From: Paracoccaceae bacterium
Lineage (GTDB): Bacteria > Pseudomonadota > Alphaproteobacteria > Rhodobacterales > Rhodobacteraceae
Length of the DNA stretch: 38,004 nucleotides
Direction of reading: 5' to 3'
NCBI GenBank assembly: GCA_020629115.1
Contig: JAHDDY010000014.1
Location: 24,248-62,251 of the forward strand
Under the pieces are notes generated by a model that did not search any database, was not told where the DNA came from, and worked only from the letters and a program-made list of their open reading frames with translations. The translations under genes were made by a program, and so were the position numbers. How positions within the stretch are numbered: the first letter of the stretch is position 1; every line of letters starts with the position of its first letter. Positions 31,796 to 38,004 of this stretch are shown here, in pieces.

Positions 31796-33130
31796 TTATT
31801 TGCCGAGGCAGAATTCCGAGAAGATCACGTCCAGCAGACGGTCGATGCCGCGCACGCCGGTGATCCGTCCGAGCGCCTCCCATGCCTCGCGCACGATCTG
31901 GGCGGCCAGTTCGGGAGCCGCTTGTATCCTATCCGGGTCGGTAGAGGCAAGGTCGGCATAGGCGTCAAGCGCGCGCAGGGCGTCCTGCATCGCCTTCCGG
32001 TGACGGCTTTGCAGCAGCAGGACATCGGCGGGCGGATCGGCGACGGCGATGGTCTCGCGTATTCGGTCGATCAGCGGCGACAGGCCGGTACCATCGCGAG
32101 CGGTCACGGAGATCATGTCCGGTGTGGGCGGCGCGGCGATATCGGTCTTGTTCCACAGGCGCAGGTCGCCGTCACGCAACAGGGCCTCGATCTCATGCGT
32201 CAGCAGGGCATCCGGCGCGGCGACGGCGATGCGCAGGTCGGCCTCGGCGGCGATGCGCGCGGCGCGGTCGATGCCGATGCGTTCGACGGTATCGTCGGCA
32301 TCGCGGATGCCCGCCGTGTCGATCAGCGTTACCGGATAGCCGCCGAGATCGAGATGCACTTCGATGCTGTCGCGGGTCGTGCCGGGGACGTCGGAGATGA
32401 TCGCGGCGTCGCGGCGGGCGAGGGCGTTGAGCAGGGTGGACTTGCCCGCATTCGGCGCGCCGAGGATGGCGATGCGCCAGCCGTCGCGCATCCGTTCGGC
32501 CGGATGGGCGGCGGTGAGGTCGGCGCGCAGGGCATCGCGAACCCAAAGAATGGCGTCGGTTGCTATCTGCCACGTCTCGTCCGGGATTTCCTCGTCGGCG
32601 AAGTCTATCGTTGCTTCGAGCAATGCAAGGCCGCGCGTCAGCTTCGCAGACCAGGCGCGGCACCGCTCGCCAATGATACCGGAATACTGGTGCAGGGCCG
32701 CCCGCTGCTGGCTCGCCGTTTCGGCAGCGATGAGGTCGGCGAGGCCCTCGACCTGCGAGAGGTCGAGGCGTCCGTCGTCGAAGGCGCGGCGCGTGAACTC
32801 GCCGGGTTCCGCGAGCCGCAGCCCGTCGATCTTCGCAAGGGCGGCGAGGGTGGAGGCGACGACGGCGCGACCGCCGTGCAGATGCAGCTCGACCACCGGC
32901 TCGCCGGTGAAGCTGGCCCCGGCGGCGAAGCGCAGGACGAGGGGATGGTCGAGCGGTTCGCGGGTCTCGGGATCGTGCAGCCGCCGCAGGGTCGCGATGC
33001 GCGGCGGGGGCAGGGGCGCGTCGCTCAGGGCGGCGAGGGCGGCGTCGGCGCGGGGGCCGGAGATGCGCAGGACGGCGACACCCCCCACGCCCGGCGGCGT
33101 GGAGACGGCAAAGATGGTGTCCCGCGCCAT
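31796..33130 (-). CDS. mnmE: tRNA modification GTPase MnmE
   Basis: This 444-residue protein is the GTPase partner of MnmG in U34 tRNA modification. The N-terminal domain begins [22 protein letters not shown] and carries the tetrahydrofolate-binding fold. A helical domain follows, with an inserted G domain: G1 [14 protein letters not shown] (about residue 220), G2/G3 [11 protein letters not shown] and [10 protein letters not shown], and G4 NKTD. The C-terminal motif FCLGK (the catalytic cysteine of the C-x-G-K motif) is intact. It starts 16 bp after rho and ends five bases before mnmG. Confidence 0.97.
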   Translation of the reverse strand: MARDTIFAVSTPPGVGGVAVLRISGPRADAALAALSDAPLPPPRIATLRRLHDPETREPLDHPLVLRFAAGASFTGEPVVELHLHGGRAVVASTLAALAKIDGLRLAEPGEFTRRAFDDGRLDLSQVEGLADLIAAETASQQRAALHQYSGIIGERCRAWSAKLTRGLALLEATIDFADEEIPDETWQIATDAILWVRDALRADLTAAHPAERMRDGWRIAILGAPNAGKSTLLNALARRDAAIISDVPGTTRDSIEVHLDLGGYPVTLIDTAGIRDADDTVERIGIDRAARIAAEADLRIAVAAPDALLTHEIEALLRDGDLRLWNKTDIAAPPTPDMISVTARDGTGLSPLIDRIRETIAVADPPADVLLLQSRHRKAMQDALRALDAYADLASTDPDRIQAAPELAAQIVREAWEALGRITGVRGIDRLLDVIFSEFCLGK

Positions 33131-33146
33131 GCCGGTCCCGGGCGCG

Positions 33147-34418
33147 TCAGGTATTCATCGAATTGAAGAAGTCGCCGTTCGTCTTGGTCTGCTTGAGCTT
33201 GCCGAGCAGGAATTCCATCGCGTCGATGGTGCCCATCGGGTTGAGGATGCGGCGCAGGACGAACATCTTCGACAGCGTCTCCTTGTCGACCAGCAGCTCT
33301 TCCTTCCTCGTGCCGGAGCGCAGGATGTCGATGGCGGGAAAGACGCGCTTGTCGGCGATCTTGCGGTCGAGGATCAGTTCCGAGTTGCCGGTCCCCTTGA
33401 ATTCCTCGAAGATGACCTCGTCCATGCGGCTGCCGGTGTCGATCAGGGCGGTCGCGATGATGGTCAGCGAGCCGCCTTCCTCGATGTTGCGTGCGGCACC
33501 GAAGAAGCGCTTCGGACGCTGGAGCGCATTGGCGTCCACACCGCCCGTCAGCACCTTGCCGGAGGAGGGGACGGTGGTGTTGTAGGCGCGGCCGAGGCGC
33601 GTGATGGAATCGAGCAGGATCACCACGTCGCGCCCATGCTCCACGAGGCGCTTGGCCTTCTCGATGACCATCTCGGATACCTGCACATGCCGCACCGCCG
33701 GCTCGTCGAAGGTCGAGGAGATGACCTCGCCCTGTACCGTGCGCTGCATGTCCGTCACCTCCTCGGGGCGCTCGTCGATGAGCAGCACAATGAGATAACA
33801 CTCGGGATGGTTGTGGGCGATGGATTTCGCGATGTTCTGTAGAAGGACGGTCTTACCCGTGCGGGGCGGGGCGACGATCAGGCCGCGCTGGCCCTTGCCC
33901 ATGGGGGCGACCAGCTCGATGATGCGGCCCGACTTGTCCTTGAGGGTGGGGTCCTCGATCTCCATCACCAGGCGCTCGTCGGGATAGAGCGGGGTGAGGT
34001 TGTCGAAGTTGACCTTGTGGCTCGCCCGGTCAGGGTCCTCGAAGTTGATCGTGCTGACCTTCATCAGCGCGAAGTACCGCTCCCCGTCCTTCGGGCTGCG
34101 GATCACACCCTCGACGGTGTCGCCGGTGCGCAGGGAGAAGCGGCGGATCTGCTGTGGGCTGACGTAGATGTCGTCGGGACCGGGCAGGTAGTTCGCCTCC
34201 GGCGAACGCAGGAAGCCGAACCCGTCCTGGAGCACTTCGAGCACGCCATGACCCGTGATCTCGGTCTCGCGCTCGGCCAGTTCCTTGAGGATGGCGAACA
34301 TCATGTCCTGGCGGCGCAGGGTGCTCGCATTCTCGACGTCGAGATCTTCGGCGAATTTCTGCAGATCGGTGGGGGATTTGTCTTTCAGAACCTGAAGTTT
34401 CAGGGTCGAGTCATCCAT
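33147..34418 (-). CDS. rho: transcription termination factor Rho
   Basis: This 423-residue hexameric RNA helicase ends transcription at rut sites. The N-terminal helix bundle and RNA-binding domain ([21 protein letters not shown]) are followed by the ATPase core with P-loop [17 protein letters not shown], the catalytic segment [14 protein letters not shown], the Q-loop region [15 protein letters not shown] and the R-loop [20 protein letters not shown]. The length is close to the 419 residues of E. coli Rho, with no large N-terminal insertion. I chose the ATG at 34418 ([16 protein letters not shown]). It heads the string that runs into mnmE. Confidence 0.97.
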   Translation of the reverse strand: MDDSTLKLQVLKDKSPTDLQKFAEDLDVENASTLRRQDMMFAILKELAERETEITGHGVLEVLQDGFGFLRSPEANYLPGPDDIYVSPQQIRRFSLRTGDTVEGVIRSPKDGERYFALMKVSTINFEDPDRASHKVNFDNLTPLYPDERLVMEIEDPTLKDKSGRIIELVAPMGKGQRGLIVAPPRTGKTVLLQNIAKSIAHNHPECYLIVLLIDERPEEVTDMQRTVQGEVISSTFDEPAVRHVQVSEMVIEKAKRLVEHGRDVVILLDSITRLGRAYNTTVPSSGKVLTGGVDANALQRPKRFFGAARNIEEGGSLTIIATALIDTGSRMDEVIFEEFKGTGNSELILDRKIADKRVFPAIDILRSGTRKEELLVDKETLSKMFVLRRILNPMGTIDAMEFLLGKLKQTKTNGDFFNSMNT

Positions 34419-34600
34419 GGGGAACTCTCTGGCAGTCGTGTCGGAGGGGGAGGGGGCCGAGACGGCGCGATCTCGCGAAAGGAAAAGGGATCGGGACAAC
34501 GGAAAATAGATATGCCGGGCGGCATCGTCGCTGTCCATTCCTCACATGGCGCGAGGAAACGGCGTTGTCAAGCGCGTTGTCCGCCCCGGACCGCCCCGGC
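34419..34600 (-). promoter_or_regulatory. rho leader and promoter region
   Basis: This 182-bp gap between hemJ and rho has a perfect TTGACA on the minus strand (34566-34571), but no good -10 hexamer at 16-18 bp from it. A purine- and pyrimidine-rich tract follows nearer the gene (34446-34460, AGGGGGAGGGGG on the plus strand), which gives a C-rich leader RNA of the kind Rho binds. Autoregulation by Rho within its own leader is known in other bacteria and is plausible here. Confidence 0.4.
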
Positions 34601-35032
34601 TCAGCCGAACGGCTTGAAGATCACCAGGCCGACGATGACGACGAGGAGGACGGTCGGCACCTCGTTCATCAGGCGGAAGAACCGGCCTTCCCTCGTCGAC
34701 GTGCCCGCTGCCAGCTCCTTGCGCCAGCGGCCGCAGATGCCGTGGAAGGCGGTCAGCGCCAGGACGCAGGCGATCTTGAGGACGATCCACAGGCCCCCCG
34801 CGCCGATGGCGGCGATGAGCGCGATGCCGGAAACCCAGGTCACGAGCATGGCCGGGGTCATGATGACCTTCATCAGCTTGTGCTGCATGACGGCCAGCGT
34901 CTCGCGCACCTCCGCCGAGGTCGTCTCGGCGTGGTAGACGAAGAGGCGGGGCAGGTAGAACAGGCCCACCATCCACGAGATCATCGCGACGATGTGCAGC
35001 CATTTCAGCCAGGGATAGAGCGCGGCAAGCAT
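34601..35032 (-). CDS. hemJ: protoporphyrinogen oxidase HemJ
   Basis: This 143-residue inner-membrane protein of the HemJ/UPF0093 family oxidises protoporphyrinogen IX to protoporphyrin IX, late in heme and chlorophyll synthesis. It has four predicted membrane segments and the conserved opening YPWLKWLHIVAMISWMVGLF (the His in WLHI is a heme ligand in the family), then YLPRLFVYH, LMKVIMTPAM and WIVLKIACVLAL. It starts four bases after hemE ends, so the two heme genes are co-transcribed. Confidence 0.92.
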   Translation of the reverse strand: MLAALYPWLKWLHIVAMISWMVGLFYLPRLFVYHAETTSAEVRETLAVMQHKLMKVIMTPAMLVTWVSGIALIAAIGAGGLWIVLKIACVLALTAFHGICGRWRKELAAGTSTREGRFFRLMNEVPTVLLVVIVGLVIFKPFG

Positions 35033-35036
35033 CGGA

Positions 35037-36068
35037 TCACCCCCGGATACGGCGCAGCAGCGCCTCGACGTTGGCGGGGTCGGCCTGGGGCGTGATGCCG
35101 TGGCCGAGGTTGAAGACGAAGGGGCCGCCCGAGAGCGCGGCGAGGATGCGGTCCACGTCGCGGAGCAGGGCGTCGCCGCCCGTGACCATATGCATCGGCT
35201 CCAGGTTTCCCTGCACGGTGCCGTGCGGCTGGAGCGCCTGCGCCGCCCATTCGGGGGAGACGCCCTGATCCAGGCTGACGCCGTTCACGCCCGTCGCCTT
35301 CAGGAAGTCGGCATAGGACGCGCCGACACCGCGCGGAAAGCCCAGGATCGGCGTATCGGGATGGGCGGCGCGGACGGTCTCGACGATCGCCGTGGTCGGC
35401 TGCACGCAGTAGCGGTCGAAGGCACTGGGAGCCAGCGCGCCGGCCCAGCTGTCGAAGATCTGCACGGCTTCCGCGCCCGCGTCGATCTGGCGGATGAGAT
35501 ACTGCCCCACCGCCTCGGCCAGCCGGTCGATGAGCGCGCCGAAGCTGTCGGGGTCGGTGTACATCCACGCCCGCGCGGCCGCCTGCTCGTCCTTGCCGCG
35601 CCCGGCGGCCATGTAGGTGGCCAGCGTCCAGGGCGCGCCGGAGAAACCGATCAGCGCCGTCTCGGCGGGCAGGGACTGGCGCAGACCCGTCACCGCCTCG
35701 TACACGGGCTTCAGATGCGCGTGGAACGGCTCCGGGTCGAAGGCGGGCGGGGCGTCGCCGATGGCCATGGGGTTCAGCCGCGGTCCCTCGCCCGTCTCGA
35801 ACCACACGTCGCGGCCCAGCGCATGGGGGACGACGAGGATGTCGGAGAACAGGATCGAGGCGTCGAAGCCGAAGCGCCGGATCGGCTGCATCGTCGCCTC
35901 GACCGCATGTTCGGGATTGTAGCACAGGTTCAGGAACCCGCCCGCCTTCTCCCGCAAGGCCCGGTACTCGGGCAGGTAGCGCCCGGCCTGGCGCATGAGC
36001 CAGACGGGGGGAACGGGCGTCGTCTCGCCGCGAAGGGCGCGGATGAGAAGCTTGTCGTCAGTTTTCAT
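35037..36068 (-). CDS. hemE: uroporphyrinogen decarboxylase HemE
   Basis: This 343-residue cytosolic enzyme decarboxylates uroporphyrinogen III to coproporphyrinogen III. Both family signatures are intact: PPVWLMRQAGRYLPEYR near the N-terminus and IGFSGAPWTLATYM at about residue 140. SILFSDILVVPHALG and FNLGHGITPQADP are also typical. The ATG at 36068 is immediately preceded by an inverted repeat (GGACA-N8-TGTCC, 36069-36086). It borders oriC, the position it has across Alphaproteobacteria, and is followed by hemJ. Confidence 0.97.
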   Translation of the reverse strand: MKTDDKLLIRALRGETTPVPPVWLMRQAGRYLPEYRALREKAGGFLNLCYNPEHAVEATMQPIRRFGFDASILFSDILVVPHALGRDVWFETGEGPRLNPMAIGDAPPAFDPEPFHAHLKPVYEAVTGLRQSLPAETALIGFSGAPWTLATYMAAGRGKDEQAAARAWMYTDPDSFGALIDRLAEAVGQYLIRQIDAGAEAVQIFDSWAGALAPSAFDRYCVQPTTAIVETVRAAHPDTPILGFPRGVGASYADFLKATGVNGVSLDQGVSPEWAAQALQPHGTVQGNLEPMHMVTGGDALLRDVDRILAALSGGPFVFNLGHGITPQADPANVEALLRRIRG

Positions 36069-36086
36069 GGACAGGACCCTGTGTCC
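36069..36086. promoter_or_regulatory. inverted repeat abutting the hemE start
   Basis: GGACA (36069-36073) and TGTCC (36082-36086) form an inverted repeat with an 8-bp spacer, directly next to the hemE ATG. It could hide or expose the weak AGGG ribosome-binding site in the mRNA, or be an operator. Short arms make chance occurrence possible. Confidence 0.3.
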
Positions 36087-36140
36087 AATCGTCTAGGATG
36101 GCAAGAGCGTTACGGCATCGCGCCGGCGAGGGCCACCCGC

Positions 36141-36190
36141 ATTCTTCATTCCGACGAATATTAAAGAATGATGATGAAGGTTGCTTATCC
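36141..36190. other. candidate DNA unwinding element of oriC
   Basis: About two thirds of these 50 bases are A or T, far above the surrounding sequence. They include GAATATTAAAGAATGATGATG and a 7-bp inverted repeat CATTCTT/AAGAATG (36140-36146 and 36164-36170). It lies about 50 bp from the first perfect DnaA box, a suitable place for strand opening. Confidence 0.55.
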
Positions 36191-36235
36191 CTGTGAATCA
36201 CGGGGATTGTCCGTTCGCCGAAATCTCTCACAGAG

Positions 36236-36244
36236 TTATCCACA
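36236..36244 (+). other. DnaA box (perfect)
   Basis: TTATCCACA, an exact match to the DnaA consensus, in CAGAGTTATCCACAGGG in the middle of the origin region. Confidence 0.85.
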
Positions 36245-36399
36245 GGGTTCGCCGGGTCTTGACAGGGTTTCGGGCGCGCAGGCGCGTCGGGATTCCGGTA
36301 GGGATCGTGAAGGAATACGCCGATTCGCGGCCATGCGGACTCGTCATCGGACGCCGTCCGGCGGATCGACCCTCGGGACCGGGGACGACCGCGCCGGAC

Positions 36400-36408
36400 T
36401 TGTCCACA
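36400..36408 (+). other. DnaA box (one mismatch)
   Basis: TTGTCCACA differs from the DnaA consensus at one base and has the same orientation as the two perfect boxes. Confidence 0.6.
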
Positions 36409-36485
36409 TCGGGACGGCGGCGGGAACAAAAGTGAATCACCGGGACGAATCTCGTCGTCGCCTTTGCGCGGGCGGGTTTTGCCCG

Positions 36486-36494
36486 TTATCCACA
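36486..36494 (+). other. DnaA box (perfect) touching the ppsR start
   Basis: TTATCCACA, with its last A being the first base of the ATG chosen for ppsR, so DnaA bound here would cover the ppsR translation start and probably its promoter. Confidence 0.8.
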
Positions 36495-37339
36495 TGCCCA
36501 TGGCCGAACACAGCTGCATCCACATCATCTCGGATTCGACGGGCGAGACCATCTCGGCGGCCCTGCGCGCGACGATGCCGATGTTCGGCGACGTGTCGAT
36601 CCGCTACCGCCGCCATGTGATGATTCGCTCCGGGCCGACCCTGACGGCGGCGCTCGACGCGGTGGAGCGGGAGCCGGGGCTGGTGTTCCATACGGTCGTG
36701 GAGAGCGACCTGCGCACGCAGCTGGAGCGGCGGTGCCACGAGATCGGGGTGACGGCGGTGCCGTTCCTCGACCCGATGATCTCGATCCTGACGGGGTTCC
36801 TGGACCGGAAGGCGGCACTCGCCCGGCCCGGCGCACAGCACGCGGTGGACGAGCGGTACTACCAGCGCGTCGCGGCGCTCGATTTCGCGCTGGCCTATGA
36901 CGACGGCAACCTCGCGGAGCGGCTGGCCGAGGCGGACGTGGTGCTGATCGGGGTCAGCCGCACGTCGAAGACGCCGACCTGCGTGTACCTCGCCGGGCGG
37001 GGGATCAAGGCGGCGAACGTGCCGCTGATCGGCGGCAAGCCCCCGCCGGACGCGCTGTGGGCCTTGCCGGAGCGGGGGACGCCCATCGTCGGGCTGACGG
37101 CCAAGCCGTCGCGGCTGGCGCAGATCCGGCTCAACCGGCTGAACCGCTTCGGCGAGCCGGACCTGACGACGGGCGACTACGCCGATATCGACAGCATCAA
37201 GCGCGAGGTGATCGAGGCGCGCAAGGTGATGGAGGCGCTCGACTGCCCCGTCATCGACGTGACGCGCCGGTCGGTCGAGGAGACGGCCGCGGAGATCTTG
37301 CGCGGGATCGAGGCGGGCGGACAGGAGCGGTTGAAATGA
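36494..37339 (+). CDS. ppsR: pyruvate, phosphate dikinase / PEP synthase regulatory protein (DUF299)
   Basis: This 281-residue bifunctional kinase/pyrophosphorylase switches PEP-forming dikinases on and off. The family opening CIHIISDSTGETI is clear, and the nucleotide-binding loop is GVSRTSKTPTCVYLA (about residue 155). ANVPLIGG and GLTAKPSRLAQIR follow. The start is either the ATG at 36494 (MPMAEHSC) or at 36500 (MAEHSC); neither has a good ribosome-binding site. It lies directly beside oriC, where the Caulobacter and Rickettsia homologues also sit, and overlaps maf by ATGA. Whether the target is pyruvate phosphate dikinase or PEP synthase cannot be told here. Confidence 0.92.
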   Translation: MPMAEHSCIHIISDSTGETISAALRATMPMFGDVSIRYRRHVMIRSGPTLTAALDAVEREPGLVFHTVVESDLRTQLERRCHEIGVTAVPFLDPMISILTGFLDRKAALARPGAQHAVDERYYQRVAALDFALAYDDGNLAERLAEADVVLIGVSRTSKTPTCVYLAGRGIKAANVPLIGGKPPPDALWALPERGTPIVGLTAKPSRLAQIRLNRLNRFGEPDLTTGDYADIDSIKREVIEARKVMEALDCPVIDVTRRSVEETAAEILRGIEAGGQERLK

Positions 37340-37932
37340 GCGGGGTGATTCGGGCATCGGCAAGCGAGGCGCGGGCGACGATGCTGCGGGACGCCGGGGT
37401 GCCGGTCGAGATCGTGCCCTCGCGCGTGGACGAGGAGGCGATCAAGGAGGCCTTCCGCGCCGAGGGCGTGGCCCCGCGCGACCTGGCCGACGCGCTGGCC
37501 GAGGCGAAGGCGAAGCGCGTGAGCGCCGCGCATCCCGGCGCCCTGGTCGTCGGGGCGGATCAGGTGCTGGTGACGGGGGGCGAGGTGTTCGACAAGCCGC
37601 GGGACCGGGCCGAGGCGCGCGCGCAACTGATGCACCTGCGCGGGGGGTCGCACGAGCTGCTGAGCGCGGCGGTGGTGCTGGAGGACGGCGCGCCGGTCTG
37701 GCGGCATATCGGGGCCGCGCGCCTGACGATGCGGCCCTTCACGGAGGAGTTCCTCGACGCCTATCTCGACGCCGAGGGCGACGCGGTGCTCTCGACGGTG
37801 GGCGGCTACCGGATCGAGGGGCGCGGGGCGCAGCTCTTCTCGCGGGTCTCGGGCGACTACTTCTCCATCCTCGGGATGCCCCTGCTGGAACTGCTGGGCT
37901 TCCTGCGCGCGCGAAAGGTGCTTGTGGAATGA
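37336..37932 (+). CDS. maf: Maf-family nucleotide pyrophosphatase
   Basis: This 198-residue Maf/HAM1-fold enzyme hydrolyses non-canonical or modified nucleotides to monophosphates. Landmarks are the opening IRASASEARATMLRDAG (a variant of the LASxSPRR motif), VVGADQVLV with the catalytic Asp, FDKPRDRAEAR, and GGYRIEGRGAQLFSRVSGDYFSI. The first motif lacks the usual Pro-Arg pair, as in many Rhodobacterales Maf proteins. It is translationally coupled by ATGA to ppsR before it and aroE after it. Confidence 0.93.
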   Translation: MSGVIRASASEARATMLRDAGVPVEIVPSRVDEEAIKEAFRAEGVAPRDLADALAEAKAKRVSAAHPGALVVGADQVLVTGGEVFDKPRDRAEARAQLMHLRGGSHELLSAAVVLEDGAPVWRHIGAARLTMRPFTEEFLDAYLDAEGDAVLSTVGGYRIEGRGAQLFSRVSGDYFSILGMPLLELLGFLRARKVLVE

Positions 37933-38004
37933 GCGATACGGTCCCCCTTGCCGGGGTCATCGGCTGGCCCGTCGGGCATTCGCTGTCGCCGAAGGTGCAC
38001 GCGC
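37929..38004 (+). CDS. aroE: shikimate dehydrogenase, 5' end only (cut by window edge)
   Basis: Only the first 25 codons are present. They read MSDTVPLAGVIGWPVGHS and continue with LSPKVHA, which matches the shikimate-binding start (xGxPxxHSxSPxxHN) of AroE, the NADPH enzyme that reduces 3-dehydroshikimate. The ATG overlaps the maf stop by ATGA, and the order ppsR-maf-aroE beside oriC is conserved in Alphaproteobacteria. Confidence 0.88.
   Translation, partial: MSDTVPLAGVIGWPVGHSLSPKVHA

Larger units (their letters stand above)
36069..36494. other. chromosomal replication origin oriC
   Basis: This 425-bp gap between hemE and ppsR matches the conserved alphaproteobacterial origin position. 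It contains two perfect DnaA boxes TTATCCACA (36236-36244 and 36486-36494), one with a single change (TTGTCCACA, 36400-36408) and a weaker TTATCC match (36185-36190). An AT-rich stretch lies at 36141-36190. The tract GTGAATCAC[C/G]GGG occurs twice (36193 and 36432). Six GANTC sites fall between 36195 and 36451. The parS sites lie 4.5-6.4 kb away on the hemE side, as expected for an origin. Confidence 0.88.

Noticed and set aside
36140-36170. CATTCTT/AAGAATG repeat considered as a terminator
   Set aside because: A 17-base loop with no G/C-rich stem and no following T run; it is better explained as part of the AT-rich element of oriC.
1-38004. tRNA, rRNA, CRISPR, insertion sequences or prophage genes
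   Set aside because: No cloverleaf, direct-repeat array, transposase or phage structural motif was found on either strand.

Overview
The window is about 38 kb of high-GC DNA that looks chromosomal and alphaproteobacterial, most likely Rhodobacterales. The main evidence is a block holding aroE-maf-ppsR, a DnaA-box-rich gap, then hemE-hemJ-rho-mnmE-mnmG-rsmG-parA-parB. Flanking of the replication origin by hemE and the DUF299 gene (ppsR) is the known alphaproteobacterial arrangement (as in Caulobacter). Three identical TGTTTCACGTGAAACA parS sites and an Irr-type Fur regulator fit the same group. I see no rRNA, tRNA, CRISPR array, insertion sequence or prophage.

Left part (1-4170): pyruvate kinase (minus) is divergent from a D-2-hydroxyacid dehydrogenase. 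Next comes an OxyR-like LysR regulator whose peroxidatic cysteine position is a leucine, but which has an OxyR-type ATAG-N7-CTAT operator just upstream of its start. A divergent pair of small genes (a DUF465/YdcH protein and an unknown protein) follows, closed by a strong terminator.

Surface cluster (4185-13850, minus): three exported proteins lie in a row. They are a 167-aa single-domain DUF11-like protein, a 914-aa multi-domain DUF11-like protein, and a 1958-aa protein that joins DUF11, carboxypeptidase-regulatory-like and SdrD_B-like modules to a large predicted outer-membrane beta-barrel. The two large proteins share a related N-terminal module and Ca2+-binding-like Asp/Asn-Gly loops. An AT-rich upstream region carries two perfect inverted repeats, both with 8-bp spacers. 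This is the best candidate in the window for an undescribed system.

Middle (13847-17182): a D-cysteine desulfhydrase/L-cysteate sulfo-lyase family enzyme, an FkbM-type methyltransferase, an SDR oxidoreductase and irr.

Transport and signalling (17218-27637): a complete five-gene branched-chain-amino-acid-type ABC importer (minus) has a Tat-exported binding protein and an attenuating hairpin after the binding-protein gene. It is divergent from an ScfR-type regulator, with a promoter region full of TGTAAA-type repeats. Downstream of the regulator are a single-domain response regulator, a 78-aa two-helix membrane protein and a sodium/solute-symporter-fused histidine kinase (SSS-STAC-HisKA-HATPase). 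Together they suggest a carboxylate or acyl-CoA sensing and uptake locus.

Replication/segregation and translation (27601-38004): parB, parA, rsmG, mnmG, mnmE and rho run toward the left. hemJ and hemE follow the same direction. oriC (36069-36494) has two perfect DnaA boxes, one near-perfect box, an AT-rich segment and six GANTC sites within 257 bp. ppsR, maf and aroE (cut by the window edge) run rightward, linked by ATGA overlaps.
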